Shown piece after piece: positions 19,699 to 32,012 of a stretch of DNA of 64,000 bases. The notes under the pieces were generated by a model. The model had not been told where the DNA came from, ran no database searches, and worked only from the letters and a program-made list of their open reading frames with translations. A program made the translations under genes and the position numbers. The stretch lies in contig CM055816.1 of assembly GCA_029582265.1 (NCBI GenBank), positions 37,115,357 through 37,179,356 of the forward strand, read 5' to 3'. Source of the DNA: Zoroaster sp. YZ-2022 (Eukaryota; Echinodermata; Asteroidea; Forcipulatida; Zoroasteridae). Every line of letters begins with the position of its first letter. Position 1 is the stretch's first letter.

Positions 19699-22600
19699 TT
19701 ATAATGTGGATAGTATTAGAGATCTTGCTGTCCATGCTCGATTTAAGTATTGTTTACTTTGAACGTCGAAGATTTTACCTAATACTACGTTTTCTGTGTA
19801 CATATTGTCAAGCATGAAATGTCTTTTTAATTCTTGAGAGCCATTGCTAAAGTTTTCCCAATATTCGTTTAACCCATTTTCCCAGAGACTGTTTCTAATA
19901 TTTAAGTAAATAGCATCCCTAATATCATACAATTTAGTACAATCAAATAAAAAATGTTCTACTGTTTCGGTTTGGTTGTTCGTACATAGTTTACATAGGC
20001 CTGTATTTTGAGCACACCATGATTGCTTACGGCCTTCAAGGTCTAACAATTGGACCTTGCTTTAAATTTTAGGTTAACATTTTTAAAGTTTGTATTGTCA
20101 AGTAGATATTGTTCAAAATTCGGACTTCCCTTATACATAATGTATTCTGTTAATGATGTTTTACTTTGAGCTCTGGTGAACCATTCTTTGGCATCTTTGC
20201 TCTTGTTTTCTTTCCTAAATTGTTGTGTCCATTTATCAGTTGCAGGTTCTTCACTAAACATATTAATTAAATTGAATTTCATTAGATTATTTTTATATTC
20301 GTTAACCATTGCCATTTCATATTGTCTTCAACATGAAGAATAGCTTTGAAAAGTAAGCGAGACCACCTACTGTTCTCCATATTTTTCAGCCTATTAAGTA
20401 TTGAATTCTATACTCATTTTGCACAGAAGAAACAGTTTGCCATCCCAAATCACCGTACAGTGCCTCTTTAGCAACATTCCTGGGGGCCTTTAATATTATT
20501 CTGGCCATTTGGTATTGCAAGTTTTCGATTTTGACTTGTGCTGTTTTTCCCATTGCAAAACCAAATGGAGCTTGCATAATTTATTGTAGGTAGCCCAATT
20601 GTTTTCCAAAGCAAATCTCCATAATAAACCCTGTTAAAATCTTCTTGTTCAGTGATTATTGACTTAATATATGAAATGATACGATTGCCCTTTTGATAAC
20701 TTCATCTATGTGGTGCGTATCAGATAATGATCTAGAGATGTGTACCCCAAATATTTATATGTTTCGGTTTCTGATATGTAATGATTGCCCTAATTGCCAT
20801 TTTCTGTGCACATTCACGTTGTCCTGTAATTAAAACATTCGATTTGTCATAGTTGAAAGAAAGTTTCCATTTTTTTGAGAATTCCCCTGCTGTTTCCAAT
20901 AGTAAATTAAGATCTCTTTCATTATCTGCAATAAGTACCACATCATCTGCCCAAAACAGACTACCTATCTTAACATCGAAAATGCTTACACCTAAGTCTT
21001 TGTCTTTTATCATTTTATACAATTCATTTATAAATATTGAAAACAAAAGTGGAGAAAGCGTACAACCTTGTTTAACACCTTCGTCAATATTGAAATAATC
21101 AGTTTCTATATCCCCAAATACTACTTTACATCTTACGTTCGCATATAGGTTCTTAATTATGTTTAGCAAGTTTCCTTTAATACCCATTCGCTTAATGGCA
21201 TAGATAAGACCATCTCTCCAAACCGTGTCGAACGCCTTTTTGAAGTCTAAAAATGCAAGGTAAGTTTTTTGTTTACCTTCAGCCTGTCTAGTTGCAATGA
21301 TACTTTTGAGAGTGAAAATGTGATCTTCACATCGTCTACCTTTCCGGAATCCTCCTTGAACTTCATTTAGTAGATTATTGTCCTCGATATAGTCCGACAC
21401 TGTTTGGGCGATAATCCTATTATACACCTTAGAGACACACGAGTTTAATGTGATACCTCTGTAGTTATTTAAGTCTTTGATGTCACCTTTTTTCAATAAT
21501 GGTATGATCGTACCTCTATTCCATTCGTCAGGTATACATTGTAGTTCAGTTAATCTTGTAAACATTTTATACATTGCTACAACCATTTCATTACCTCCAT
21601 TTTTTAACATTTCATTCGTTATTGTATCTATTCCTGGACATTTGTTATTTTTACAATAAGATATGGCTGTAGCTACATCATTTATATCGAAAGTGAGCTC
21701 GTCTATAGAGTTGTCTTGATTACCTGTATCATCACGAGATGAGTTATCAATATAATTAATATTAGGCCCAGTTGAATCGTTATCTTCAAGGTTTTGGTTC
21801 ATTTTCCTAGTGTGTTGTAGTACATTTTTAGGGATGACTTAATTGTGTTTTTGTTAGATGTAACAGTTTTTGTACCAGGTATTATTATTGATTTCACTTT
21901 ATTTGTTTGTTTCTTTCCTTTTAGCATATGCCAGAAATCTCGACATCGGGGACCGCCCTTTTTTATTAGTTTTGAACAATTGTCTACTCTCATTTGCATA
22001 ACTTTTCTTCGTATTAATGACTTTGATTTATTGCGTTTACTTTGGTATTCATCCCAAAGAGTATCACACGTGTTTTCATCAAAAGTATAGTTGCCTTTAC
22101 ATTTGTAGTAATGGCGGTGCGCACGGCATGCATCTTTTCTGTTTTTAATAGATTCTTCAATTTCTTTGTCAAACCATGGTTTATGATTCTTATATTTTGG
22201 TTTGTGTCCGAAACATTCTTGAGCAGAAGTTATTACTTTGGATTTCCATTGTTCCCAAGTTTCATCTGCGCTTAAACCAGCTGGGTCCCACTCCTTAAAA
22301 TCTGTTGCCAGAGATTGTTGGAAGGGTTCCCAGTCTTGGTCAGTTTTATATTCAAAACACACGTTGTTCAACGTCTTTATCAATATATTCCGATTTATAA
22401 TTATGGGTCTCGATGGACAGGTCGATTATCATCATGTTATGATCACTGCCTAAATTGTGCATTCCTAGATCATCAATTTGAAATTCTTTAACTCTATCGT
22501 GTACATTATGCGACACCAATCCGTAATCTAGAATGTGTTGCTGTCGCTTTTAACCCAGGTAAAAATACCTGTACATTTATCACTACTGTTGAGAATAATA

Positions 22601-23345
22601 AGATCGCTGTCTTTCCTAAAGTTTAACAGACCTTGTCCATTGTAATTTATAATGTCGTCGCCGCCAGAAATGTTTTCTCCAATCTTTCCATTGAAATCAC
22701 CAACGATAATAATGTTAGCTTCATCGCAGTTTTGAGTGATTTCTAATTTTTCTGCTAAAAGAGATATATAAAGTTCATCTGTTAGATTGTGATCATTGCC
22801 TTCACATGGGAAGTATGCTACGGCCATGTAATACACCGTATTCGAAGAGTTGGTCAATTGTATTTTAATCCATAGCCTTTCTAGAGGATCCGATCTCGTA
22901 TTTAAGACATTATCATCTAAAATTCTTATGGTATCCTTGATTAAAAATCCGATCCCACCCTGGCTTTTCTTTTCTCCAAGTGTTCTGTTTTTACCTACCC
23001 AGTTGTAGCCTTTAACATTAATTATATCTCTGTCCCTCAGGAATGTTTCTACAACTCCAAAAATACCGATACTATTTCTGTTTAAGAATCGTTGAACATC
23101 GTATTTTTGCTTTTGTATCCCCTAATATTATTGTACGCAATTTTGAGGGTATCAGTTTTGTTGACACTTTTACTTTTACTGCGTCTAATGCATTTGCGTT
23201 TCTTCTTCTGTGTAATTGGTTTGTTATTGCTATTACCATTTTGTTCGGTGTTTTTGACCTCATTCTCCTCGTCATTATTATTGAGTTCATCAATTAGAAT
23301 ATCGTATTTATTATAACTACAAAAATGGTTAACCGTATTACCCAA
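19699..23345 (-). pseudogene. LINE A ORF2: endonuclease and reverse transcriptase, broken
   Basis: Minus-strand frames in order are an Arg/Lys-rich linker and 'TLKIAYNNIRGYKSKN' (endonuclease start, 23082-23345), 'IIVGDFNGKIGE' (endonuclease core, 22528-22857), a linker (21799-22383) and the RT domain (20732-21802). RT motifs are NNYRGITLNS, FLDFKKAFDTVW, GVKQGCTLSPLLF and WADDVVLIAD, where the usual aromatic-Ala-Asp-Asp starts with Trp. The tail (19699-20577) carries a CKLC-x-ETVEHFLFDC zinc knuckle. Several frameshifts and stops make it inactive. The product nicks DNA and copies RNA at the nick. Confidence 0.85.
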
Positions 23346-23433
23346 ACGTGTAGTTTCTTCCCTGGAGTTTGCAGGTACGGCATCATCTTCTTTGCCAATA
23401 CTCTATTGTGCTCGGCACATGCTATGCCCTTGC

Positions 23434-24656
23434 TTATGGCCAAGCTGCGCACAGACGCGGCAGCGAATTGGCCGTCATGTGGTGGTTCGCCTCGCCACAA
23501 AAGTAGCACCCTTCATTGTTCTGCTTGGAGTGATGCGGTTGTTGACGTTCAAGCCATGTGTTGTGATGTTTCCTTTGTGTGTTGAAAGCGCTTTGTTGAG
23601 ATCTGTAGTTGTCATGGATTCCACTGGATGTTCTGCGTCTAATGATCTGATGTACACCATTCATGTTCCTCAGTAGTTTCCTCGTTCCGTAGCTACTTAA
23701 GTGTAGTCCACTTCTGTTCAATGAACCGCGCTCACATTCATTGTTGCTCAGTCTGAATGTTGAATCATTGTCAACGATTGTGCAATTGTTTTTGGTTGCA
23801 AGATCTTTGATGCTTTTATTCATATCATCAACTCTAGTTTGGTAGATGGCATTGTCAGTTCTTGGACATATGGATGAGATGATCAATTTTGTCTGTGGTG
23901 CCTTCGATTTCATTTCTTGGATCATTTCTTCGAATTCTTCGCACGCGTTGTCTAGGTGTCCGTCTTCTGTCGCACAATCATTCGTTCCCACATGTGTTAT
24001 GATGGTTTTGTGGTCTTTCATGTTTAGCTTGCTAAGTGTTGTCTTTATATCTTTGATTTTGGCTCGGGAATACAGATGACCTTTGTGTTTTCCAGTCCCG
24101 CCTCATTAATATTCTTAATTATGGAGTCTCCGATAATCAAGGTGTTGGGTGTCTGGGCTGTAGGATTTGCGTGTTGTGTTGGTTTCGCGTATCTGCTTTC
24201 ACTTCTTGCATTGTTTGGAGTAGGCGTGTGTTTGGTAATATCCTTGGTTAAGGCTTGTTGCTTGTCAGAGGCATCTTGCAGTTGCTCAATAGAATATTTC
24301 AATTCGTTATTTTCAGCTTTAAGTGCTTCGTACTCCTTTCTGAAGTGTTGAACATTCTCGTGTATTTCCCTGATGGTTTCATTTTGTTGGTCGATTATTA
24401 GGTGGAGACTCGCAGTGGTTGACTGGATGTTCCGGCATGGCGGACAGAACCATGTTCTCTTTGATGAGGGAGCAACTCCAACACATTGGTGATGACATTC
24501 CCTTTGACAAAGAGCACATTTGATGGAATTTCCAGACTTGGTGTTTGTTTGATCAACTGAGCAGTGATCAAGACACTGAATTTTTTTTCCTGTGACTGTA
24601 ACTTTAGGGTTAGTAGTACCTGTATCAGAAGGTCCAGGTTTGGATGGTGAAATCAT
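23434..24656 (-). pseudogene. LINE A ORF1: PHD finger, coiled coil, SGNH esterase, zinc knuckle
   Basis: The N-terminal part (24045-24656) has a PHD-type Cys4-His-Cys3 finger (CLDHC, IKCALCQRECHHQC, WFCPPC) and a coiled coil. The second frame (23434-24021) has an SGNH/GDSL-like hydrolase with 'THVGTND' (block III) and 'GLHLSSYGTRKL' (block V), then a CxxC-type knuckle (CYFCGEANHH). The break lies near 24040. Such ORF1 proteins are known from CR1/L2-type LINEs and act as RNA-binding chaperones. Confidence 0.8.
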
Positions 24657-25038
24657 GGTTAAACACAGTACATATACATGTACAAGTATTCAAGCTTCCT
24701 GATCTGTCTTCAGATTACACAGCTGATGACTCACCTACCCCGAGATTGTTTACCAGGCTTTGTCCACAGCTTTGCATACGTAATGAGGAAGAGCATGGAG
24801 TTGCAGTTGCAGTAAGAAGTTCAGTGATGCATGACCCACTTGGCACACCCAGAATAAATCCAGAGGAAAACTCACAAATATATCCAAAGATATTATCAAA
24901 GTCGTCGAGAACCTGAAGGAATAGATATGATCACTGGTTTCTCTGATTGAAGATCTTGATGATGGTATGAAAATGATACTACAAAAACCCCTAAAAACCA
25001 CTGAAATATTATGAAAACTTGGAGAGTGTATGGCGAGC

Positions 25039-25098
25039 GTGGCAGTCTCTTGTGGCAGTCTCTTGTGGCAGTCTCTTGTGGCAGTCTCTTGTGGCAGC
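25039..25098 (+). repeat. 13-bp tandem repeat at the LINE A / element 1 junction
   Basis: GTGGCAGTCTCTT is repeated four to five times immediately before the point where Polinton coding sequence resumes. It may be a product of the LINE insertion or a repeat already in the target. Confidence 0.8.
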
Positions 25099-25291
25099 CT
25101 TCCTCATTTCCTACGCAGTTGACATTATCGTTGGAGGTTTGGGTGCTTATTACTTGTTTTCCAATAAACAGTCAGCGCCGCCAAAACCTACACGCTACGC
25201 CGCGCAAGGGCCAAAACCCGCACCACCTGCACCGCCAAAACCTACACCCCCACCACCAACGAGAGAACTCGCTGTTTTTGAAATGGAATAA
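25090..25291 (+). pseudogene. Basic membrane protein, 3' part
   Basis: This frame encodes a membrane helix (SYAVDIIVGGLGAYYLF), a Pro/Lys/Ala-rich hinge and the ending AVFEME, matching the NVFKME ending of the homologue at 48056-48492. It is the remainder of the gene that begins at 19215. The Pro-rich hinge is absent from the element 2 copy, so the tails differ. Confidence 0.5.
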
Positions 25292-25332
25292 AAAATTTAA
25301 AAAATTAATAATTATATTGACAAGTATAAAAT

Positions 25333-25477
25333 ATGATGGATACAAAAACAATCGCCGATTCAGCTTATCACAGTGCCGTTTTGGGACTTTTTACCATTTT
25401 GTACAGCATGCTCGGTAAAAAAGTATTTAAAATAAACCCAGCCGATTTAGGAAAGTTAGATATAATGGACGGTCTAA
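25333..25477 (+). pseudogene. 62-residue Polinton protein, 5' part (split by CACTA)
   Basis: The start MMD then 'SAYHSAVLGLFTILYSMLGK' and 'INPADLGKLDI' match the intact 47831-48019. The reading frame is interrupted exactly at a TAA target site by the transposon beginning at 25478. The last part continues at 30948-30994. The first half forms a hydrophobic helix. Function unknown. Confidence 0.75.
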
Positions 25478-25690
25478 CACTATGAACATCTCCTCCGTGA
25501 ATGCACCGTGAAAGCTCGGTGAATTGCACTTTTTCCGTGAATTTCACGGCGCTCGTTCCCATTTCACGGTGTGAGAGCACCGTGAATGCACCGTGAAACC
25601 ACCGTTAAACAAATCTTTTGTTTGGTCCTCGGTGAAAGCTGGGTGAAAACGCGGTGAACCTCGAAAGCTCAGTTGAGGCCAGCTCATTAA
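25478..25690. repeat. Left terminal and subterminal repeats of the CACTA element
   Basis: A 64-bp terminal inverted repeat is followed by at least eight short CGGTGAA or TTCACGG units in both orientations up to about 25660. The right side (30805-30947) mirrors this. Confidence 0.8.
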
Positions 25691-27289
25691 CTACATCAAA
25701 GGAAGTTATCCTCTTGCCCATTGTTGACGCTTTTGTGCATGTGATAATCCCTCTTGGATGGAAGGTAAACACACTAAACATAACGGTACTGTTGGTATTT
25801 TCTTCCTCCAGCTCCATGGTTATAGGTTGCTTGAAAAATTCTGCTACGACTTGACGGGCAGGTTACATTTTCGGCATTGCAATTTGCGTGCGCTGATCGT
25901 TTGCAACGATACAGGGCCCCATTGCTTTTTGTTTGGCTTTCTTTAGCAGTAGAGGAAAATACAGTAGGCCTTCGATGTCCGTTAACAATAAATGTAACTG
26001 TGAAATGATTAAATTCGCTGCCAAGGCTCATAGAAAACACAATTCTGGCAGCTACAACAATCCTCTTTAACCCCGGCAGGACTTTGGCCGAAGGTCGGTC
26101 TCGTGTTTTGTATGTTTGCAAATTTATTTATGTTATTGTTTATGAACCCGGTGAGGTTTATAGTTTTGCGATATGACTCGATTAACGAACGTCGTTTTAT
26201 TCACGTATCGTACCCGTGACTTGTGTGAGAGCGCGCCCGCCGCCCGCGAAACCGTTGTTGCAATCATTCACGGTGACCTCTAGTGCACGTTCAAAATGCA
26301 TGCACGCCGCCGATTACCAGCCGCGACCATGTGCTCGCAGCCGGGGCCGGGGAACCCCGTAACAATTACACTTGCTTATTACCACCACACGCAGTCCTCA
26401 TTTATTTCCAGGATCGTGTAAACATTACCAACGTCGAAGTGTCATTATCTGGGTTCCTTCCTCCATGATTCATGTGTTTCTACTTTTTCCGTGCTATGAT
26501 GTACTTTATGCTTTACAAGGAATCGAATTGTTTTTATTCAAAGCAAATGGATTAATAATGATACTTGGCTTGTCACTTGAAATAATTTATTTGGCAATAG
26601 GCCTATTTGTAAATATAAACAGGAAACTGAACATCAACAAGTTACCCTAAATATAAAGCTTTTATAAATTAGGCCTAGTCATGCACACGTATCAAAACGA
26701 TGCGCTAAATAGTGTTTAAAGTTTATATTGATGATTTATATGTACGAAGTTTTAATACCTTGACGGTTGTGCCTACACTTGTCATTGATAACAGATCGAA
26801 TTATTACAAACGGCTTTAATTTGTTCTTCTCCATGGAACTGTCGCTTTACAACATCTTAGTCTTACAATAATAAAACTAATCCTTACTCAAAACATAGTG
26901 CCATCAAAATTAGAGTTTTTCGTTACATGAGATGAGAAAAAGGGACATCAAACCTCGGACGAATGACGATGCTCATTGATTGTTGATTACATCAATAAAA
27001 TAATAATCATGAAGTTAAATTATCAAAACCGTAAGAAGATGATAGTCCATAATAAATTGGTTTCACACACAGCAGCTGCTTCCGCAGGTCATGTCCCCTG
27101 ACGTGCTGATACAATTACGTGGGTAGTACACTTGGAAGGAGCCAGGCTGAAGTGCGCCCTCTTCGTTCAAGAATTGTTTTCTTAAAAAAAAAATGTCATT
27201 CCCAACAATTCATTTATTTATTTATTTCAGCTTTCTTTATTCAGGGTAGCAACGATTAAACTTCACAAAATTGTGTTATGATAGCTGAG
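25691..27289. other. CACTA interior without genes
   Basis: No coding or RNA feature was recognised in this part of the transposon. It looks like captured or degenerate host sequence. Confidence 0.4.
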
Positions 27290-29735
27290 TTCAAAATCGA
27301 ATCATGCCTTGAATTTTCAATAACATACATGAAGCCGCTAAGAAATAATGAGCAAATTTGTTGACAAATTTGAGACTCTTTGCTCAAGTACGAGGTGCCC
27401 AATATCGATCCGTGAACCACAGAGATTGCCCGGCCGAACGCGTCGCACGTCGGCCTGGGGTCGACCGCGTGCAGCGTGTACCAGATTCATATTCATTCCT
27501 TGTGTCTCATCGTTAAAGATTTCTTTCTTAGAAATCCTTGCCAAAAAATCACAACGCTTTTATTAAACGTCACCAAAATTGTCTCATGATATCGGACCAT
27601 AAGTTCGAATCATGTCTTGAATTTTCAATGACCTACATGAAGCCGCTAAGAAATAATGAGCAAATTTGTTAACAAATTTAAGACTTCACTTTGCACAAGT
27701 ACGACTGACTTCCACTGTAGAGATGTTTAAGAAATCCTTGCCAAAAATCACAACGCTTTTATTAAACGTCACCAAAACTGTCTCATGATATCGGACCATA
27801 AGTTCGAATCATGTCTTGAATTTTCAATAACATACATGAAGCCGCTAAGAAATAATGAGCAAATTTGTTGACAAATTTGAGACTCTTTGCTCATAGTACG
27901 AGGTGCCCAATATCGATCAGTGAACCACAGAGATTGCCCGGCCGAACGCGTCGCACGTCGGCCTGGGGTCGACCGCGATGCAGCGTGTACCAGATTCATA
28001 TTCATTCCTTGTGTCTCATCGTTAAAGATTTCTTTCTTAGAAATCCTTGCCAAAAATCACAACGCTTTTATTAAACGTCACCAAAATTGTCTCATGATAT
28101 CGGACCATAAGTTCGAATCATGTCTTGAATTTTCAATGACCTACATGAAGCCGCTAAGAAATAATGAGCAAATTTGTTAACAAATTTAAGACTTCACTTT
28201 GCACAAGTACGACTGACTTCCACTGTAGAGATGTTTAAGAAATCCTTGCCAAAAAATCACAACGCTTTTATTAAACGTCACCAAAACTGTCTCATGATAT
28301 CGGACCATAAGTTCGAATCATGTCTTGAATTTTCAATAACATACATGAAGCCGCTAAGAAATAATGAGCAAATTTGTTGACAAATTTGAGACTCTTTGCT
28401 CATAGTACGAGGTGCCCAATATCGATCAGTGAACCACAGAGATTGCCCGGCCGAACGCGTCGCACGTCGGCCTGGGGTCGACCGCGTGCAGCGTGTACCA
28501 GATTCATATTCATTCCTTGTGTCTCATCGTTAAAGATTTCTTTCTTAGAAATCCTTGCCAAAATATCACAACGCTTTTATTAAACGTCACCAAAATTGTC
28601 TCATGATATCGGACCATAAGTTCGAATCATGTCTTGAATTTTCAATGACCTACATGAAGCCGCTAAGAAATAATGAGCAAATTTGTTAACAAATTTAAGA
28701 CTTCACTTTGCACAAGTACGACTGACTTCCACTGTAGAGATGTTTAAGAAATCCTTGCCAAAGATTCACAACGCTTTTATTAAACGTCACCAAAACTGTC
28801 TCATGATATCGGACCATAAGTTCGAATCATGTCTTGAATTTTCAATAACATACATGAAGCCGCTAAGAAATAATGAGCAAATTTGTTGACAAATTTGAGA
28901 CTCTTTGCTCATAGTACGAGGTGCCCAATATCGATCAGTGAACCACAGAGATTGCCCGGCCGAACGCGTCGCACGTCGGCCTGGGGTCGACCGCGTGCAG
29001 CGTGTACCAGATTCAGATTCATTCCTTGTGTCTCATCGTTAAAGATTTCTTTCTTAGAAATCCTTGCCAAAAATCACAACGCTTTTATTAAACGTCACCA
29101 AAATTGTCTCATGATATCGGACCATAAGTTCGAATCATGTCTTGAATTTTCAATGACCTACATGAAGCCGCTAAGAAATAATGAGCAAATTTGTTAACAA
29201 ATTTAAGACTTCACTTTGCACAAGTACGACTGACTTCCATTGTAGAGTTGTTTAAGAAATCCTTGCCAAAAAATCACAACGCTTTTATTAAACGTCACCA
29301 AAACTGTCTCATGATATCGGACCATAAGTTCGAATCATGTCTTGAATTTTCAATAACATACATGAAGCCGCTAAGAAATAATGAGCAAATTTGTTGACAA
29401 ATTTGAGACTCTTTGCTCATAGTCATAAAGTACGAGGTGCCCAATATCGATCAGTGAACCACAGAGATTGCCCGGCCGAACGCGTCGCACGTCGGCCTGG
29501 GGTCGACCGCGTGCAGCGTGTACCAGATTCAGATTCATTCCTTGTGTCTCATCGTTAAAGATTTCTTTCTTAGAAATCCTTGCCAAAAAATCACAACGCT
29601 TTTATTAAACGTCACCAAAATTGTCTCATGATATCGGACCATATTAAAGTTCGAATCATGTCTTGAATTTTCAATGACCTACCGGTACATGAAGCCGCTA
29701 AGAAATAATGAGCAAATTTGTTGACAAACCACTTT
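27290..29735. repeat. Satellite-like array inside the CACTA element
   Basis: About four and a half copies of a roughly 509-bp unit. Each unit consists of a roughly 308-bp half containing CGCACGTCGGCCTGGGGTCG and a roughly 200-bp half lacking it; both halves carry CACAACGCTTTTATTAAACG and TGAAGCCGCTAAGAAATAAT. Copies differ by single bases and small indels. Apparent reading frames (for example starting MLTNLRL) repeat only because the DNA repeats and are not genes. Confidence 0.9.
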
Positions 29736-30037
29736 TGTGCCACTGTGTAACAAAACGTCTAATCTGCCTTTTTCGTCGAGCAGAAAAGTAGCAAAAATTT
29801 ACCGTGCTTGTCTTCAAACCGAAAAGCAAAAAGGCAGAAAGCTGAACTTGTTTAAAGACAAAGAAAAGCGGAAAAAGGCACTTGCAACAACGTTCAATCT
29901 GCTTTTTCAATATTTAGAAAGCTGAAAAGCAGATATCCACTTTTCGACCTCCACAGCTAGTTGGCACCATTCTTGGATTTAAATTTTTGCGGCCATCTTG
30001 GAAAATAAATAAAACGGCCTGCATCTTCTTTCTTGTG

Positions 30038-30310
30038 AAGTGTCGTGGCCGAGCGGTCTAGATTACCGGACTCAAGTTCTGGTGTTAGCAGCAGAATGTG
30101 GGTTCGAATCCTGGCCGTGACAATTGTGTCCTTGAGCAAGACACTTATAATTTGTTTCACTATAATTTTTATTTCTGTAACAAGCATGACTTGGATAAGT
30201 TTATGCAACCAGTAATACGCCATAGTTTTGTAAATTTTCCGAGAAATGCTAAGCCAACGGTAAGTGCGTCATTTCACGAGTGCGGCGAATTACGTACATG
30301 GACGATATGT
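30038..30310 (+). repeat. tRNA-derived SINE
   Basis: It begins with an A-box-like TGGCCGAGCGGTCTAGA and a B box GGTTCGAATCC, then TGTCCTTGAGCAAGACACTT and a tail shared with 4757-4915. The head looks like a tRNA-Leu/Ser-type promoter. It lies inside the CACTA element. Confidence 0.75.
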
Positions 30311-30947
30311 TGGCCTCATAAAAACAGTATTGCAACACTTACAGTTTATGTCACCAAATTAAAACAATAAATAAAAAACACAATGTTAACCCGAAAAAAC
30401 ATCAAGTTTTATGCATTTGGATGTGGCAGTATTCAGTTCACTTTTTTTATTTTTATTGCTAGTCGACCCTTTGACAGCATGTTGACGACCACCAAAAGCG
30501 AAGCTCAGCCCTGGCCACGTAATGTACATTTTTATAACATACACGTTTGTGTACGGTACAGCGACACGAATCGACGATCAATGCGTCAATGCTATAATTA
30601 TATCCGACGCACACGCTGCATGCACGTCTATGTACAGACTCGGCATGTATTATTTACGTTGCGTGTGTTTTGACTAAACTAATCCATTCATCCAAGATAA
30701 GCGCACAATGGGAGAGGTTATTACTACTAAAAGCCTAAACCATGCCTTGCTTTTGTGTCAGTGCAATAGGATTAAATCCACTGTATAACAATAGGAGACA
30801 TACACTCGGTGAATACTCGGTGAAAACACCGTGAACGAAACCACTGGGGCGTAAGCACCGTGAACTCGCCGTGAAAATGCATTTTCACGGAAAAAGTGCA
30901 ATTCACCGAGCTTTCACGGTGCATTCACGGAGGAGATGTTCATAGTG

Positions 30948-30994
30948 TAAAACTCACCACGACGGTTGGATTATCTTTAATGACTCAGAACTAG
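30948..30994 (+). pseudogene. 62-residue Polinton protein, 3' part
   Basis: After the TAA duplication the sequence encodes the Thr-rich, hydrophobic ending (LTTTVG, then MTQ) found in 47831-48019, ending in TAG at 30992-30994. It is in phase with the 5' part at 25333-25477 once the transposon and one TAA are discounted. Confidence 0.75.
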
Positions 30995-31117
30995 AAAACA
31001 TGGGTGTGTGACGCACGGGTTTTAAAAGTGCTCCCCAAAAGTCAACTAAATTTAGTCTGTAACCGCAAATTATAACATCTTTTGGTCAACTAAAAAATCA
31101 TACAAACCATCCTGACC

Positions 31118-32012
31118 ATGACCGATTCCCTTGATGTGAGCAAACCCACAAGAGGCAGCAGAAAACGAGGGAAAATCGATCAACCTTCGTCGACTCAAAC
31201 CACCAGTGAGCCCGATCGGGGTTCAAGATGGCTGCCAGTGCTGTCGTGGTGCATTGTCTACGGTGAACATCAAGCTGGACAAAATCCTGAATACTCTCGA
31301 GATCATGGGTACCAGGCTGTCCATCCTAGAAGTCAGTCTTCGTGACACCAATCATCGTGTCAGTGGCAACACCAAGGACATTGATGACCTGAAAATATCC
31401 ATAGAAATGCTTGAGAACAAAAATAAGAGGCTTGTAGAGACCATCAACAACAGGTCCGACGGACATTGCAAAGATATCAGCAAGCTCGATGACCAGCTTG
31501 ACGATCTGCAAAACCGGAGCAGGAGAAACAACATCGTCATCCATGGTGTCCCCGAGGGATCTGGAAAAGATCAGTCCTGTGAGGATTTTGTGACGGATTT
31601 CCTGGTTAGCCACATGAAACTGGAGGGGGGCTCAGATATAGAAATCGAGCGAGCCCACCGCACACCTGGACGCCAACCACCCCACACCGGGACTGGTGAT
31701 CAGAAACGCCCACGACTGATTCACTGCAAGTTATTGAGATATACGGATAGGCAGTTCATCCTCAAAAACGCTGCCCGGACTCTGAAGAATAATCCCTATA
31801 GAGGATCAAATATTTACATCACCGACGACGTCACCTCAAAGATCCGGGGAGCCAGGAAACGCCTAAGAGAGGATCATCTCCAATCCATCCGACAGGACGA
31901 AAGGGTTCAGTTTGCATACGTCCCAATGTCTGTCCCAGCGGTTATCACCTACAAACTGAAAAGCGGTTCATTTAAGACCTTCCGATTCGGGGAAGCAAGC
32001 CCTATATCATAG
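31118..32012 (+). pseudogene. LINE C ORF1: coiled-coil RNA-binding protein (L1-like)
   Basis: The N-terminal basic part starts at 31118 and shifts frame near 31210 into a 268-residue frame. That frame has a long coiled coil (about residues 20-95), the LQNRSRRNNIVIHGVPEG signature of L1-type ORF1p RRM domains, a conserved IERAHR motif and a C-terminal domain. The protein would coat LINE RNA. This is the Transposase_22 family type. The frame change near the start may mark decay. Confidence 0.85.

Larger units (their letters stand above)
19515..25038 (-). mobile_element. LINE A: non-LTR retrotransposon inserted in element 1
   Basis: The 26-base T run at 19515-19540 is the poly(A) tail of a minus-strand LINE. 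Reverse transcriptase, endonuclease and an ORF1 with PHD finger and SGNH esterase follow upstream on the minus strand. The 5' end is not fixed. The stretch 24657-25038 has no gene and is taken as the 5' untranslated part. The ORF1 composition points to a CR1/L2/Rex-related group. No clear target duplication was found. Confidence 0.85.
25478..30947. mobile_element. Non-autonomous CACTA (EnSpm) transposon, 5470 bp
   Basis: Both ends read CACTATGAACATCTCCTCCG and are identical for 64 bp (25478-25541 and 30884-30947). They are flanked by TAA on each side (25475-25477, 30948-30950), the 3-bp target duplication of this superfamily. Many subterminal CGGTGAA/CACCGTGAA motifs in both orientations resemble transposase-binding arrays of CACTA elements. 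No transposase frame was found inside, only a satellite array and a SINE. The perfect ends and exact duplication suggest a young insertion. Confidence 0.88.

Noticed and set aside
22042..24351. Plus-strand hydrophobic frames opposite LINE A
   Set aside because: They are antisense to the charged LINE proteins. No start context or conserved domain is present.
27348..29586. A series of nearly identical short reading frames on both strands (starting MLTNLRL or MARISKKEIF)
   Set aside because: They recur only because the DNA is a tandem array. Frames are not conserved beyond the repeat, and no domain or codon bias is seen.
30038..30125. Possible functional tRNA gene
   Set aside because: A and B boxes are present, but the cloverleaf is imperfect and the sequence continues into a SINE tail found elsewhere, so it is a SINE head.
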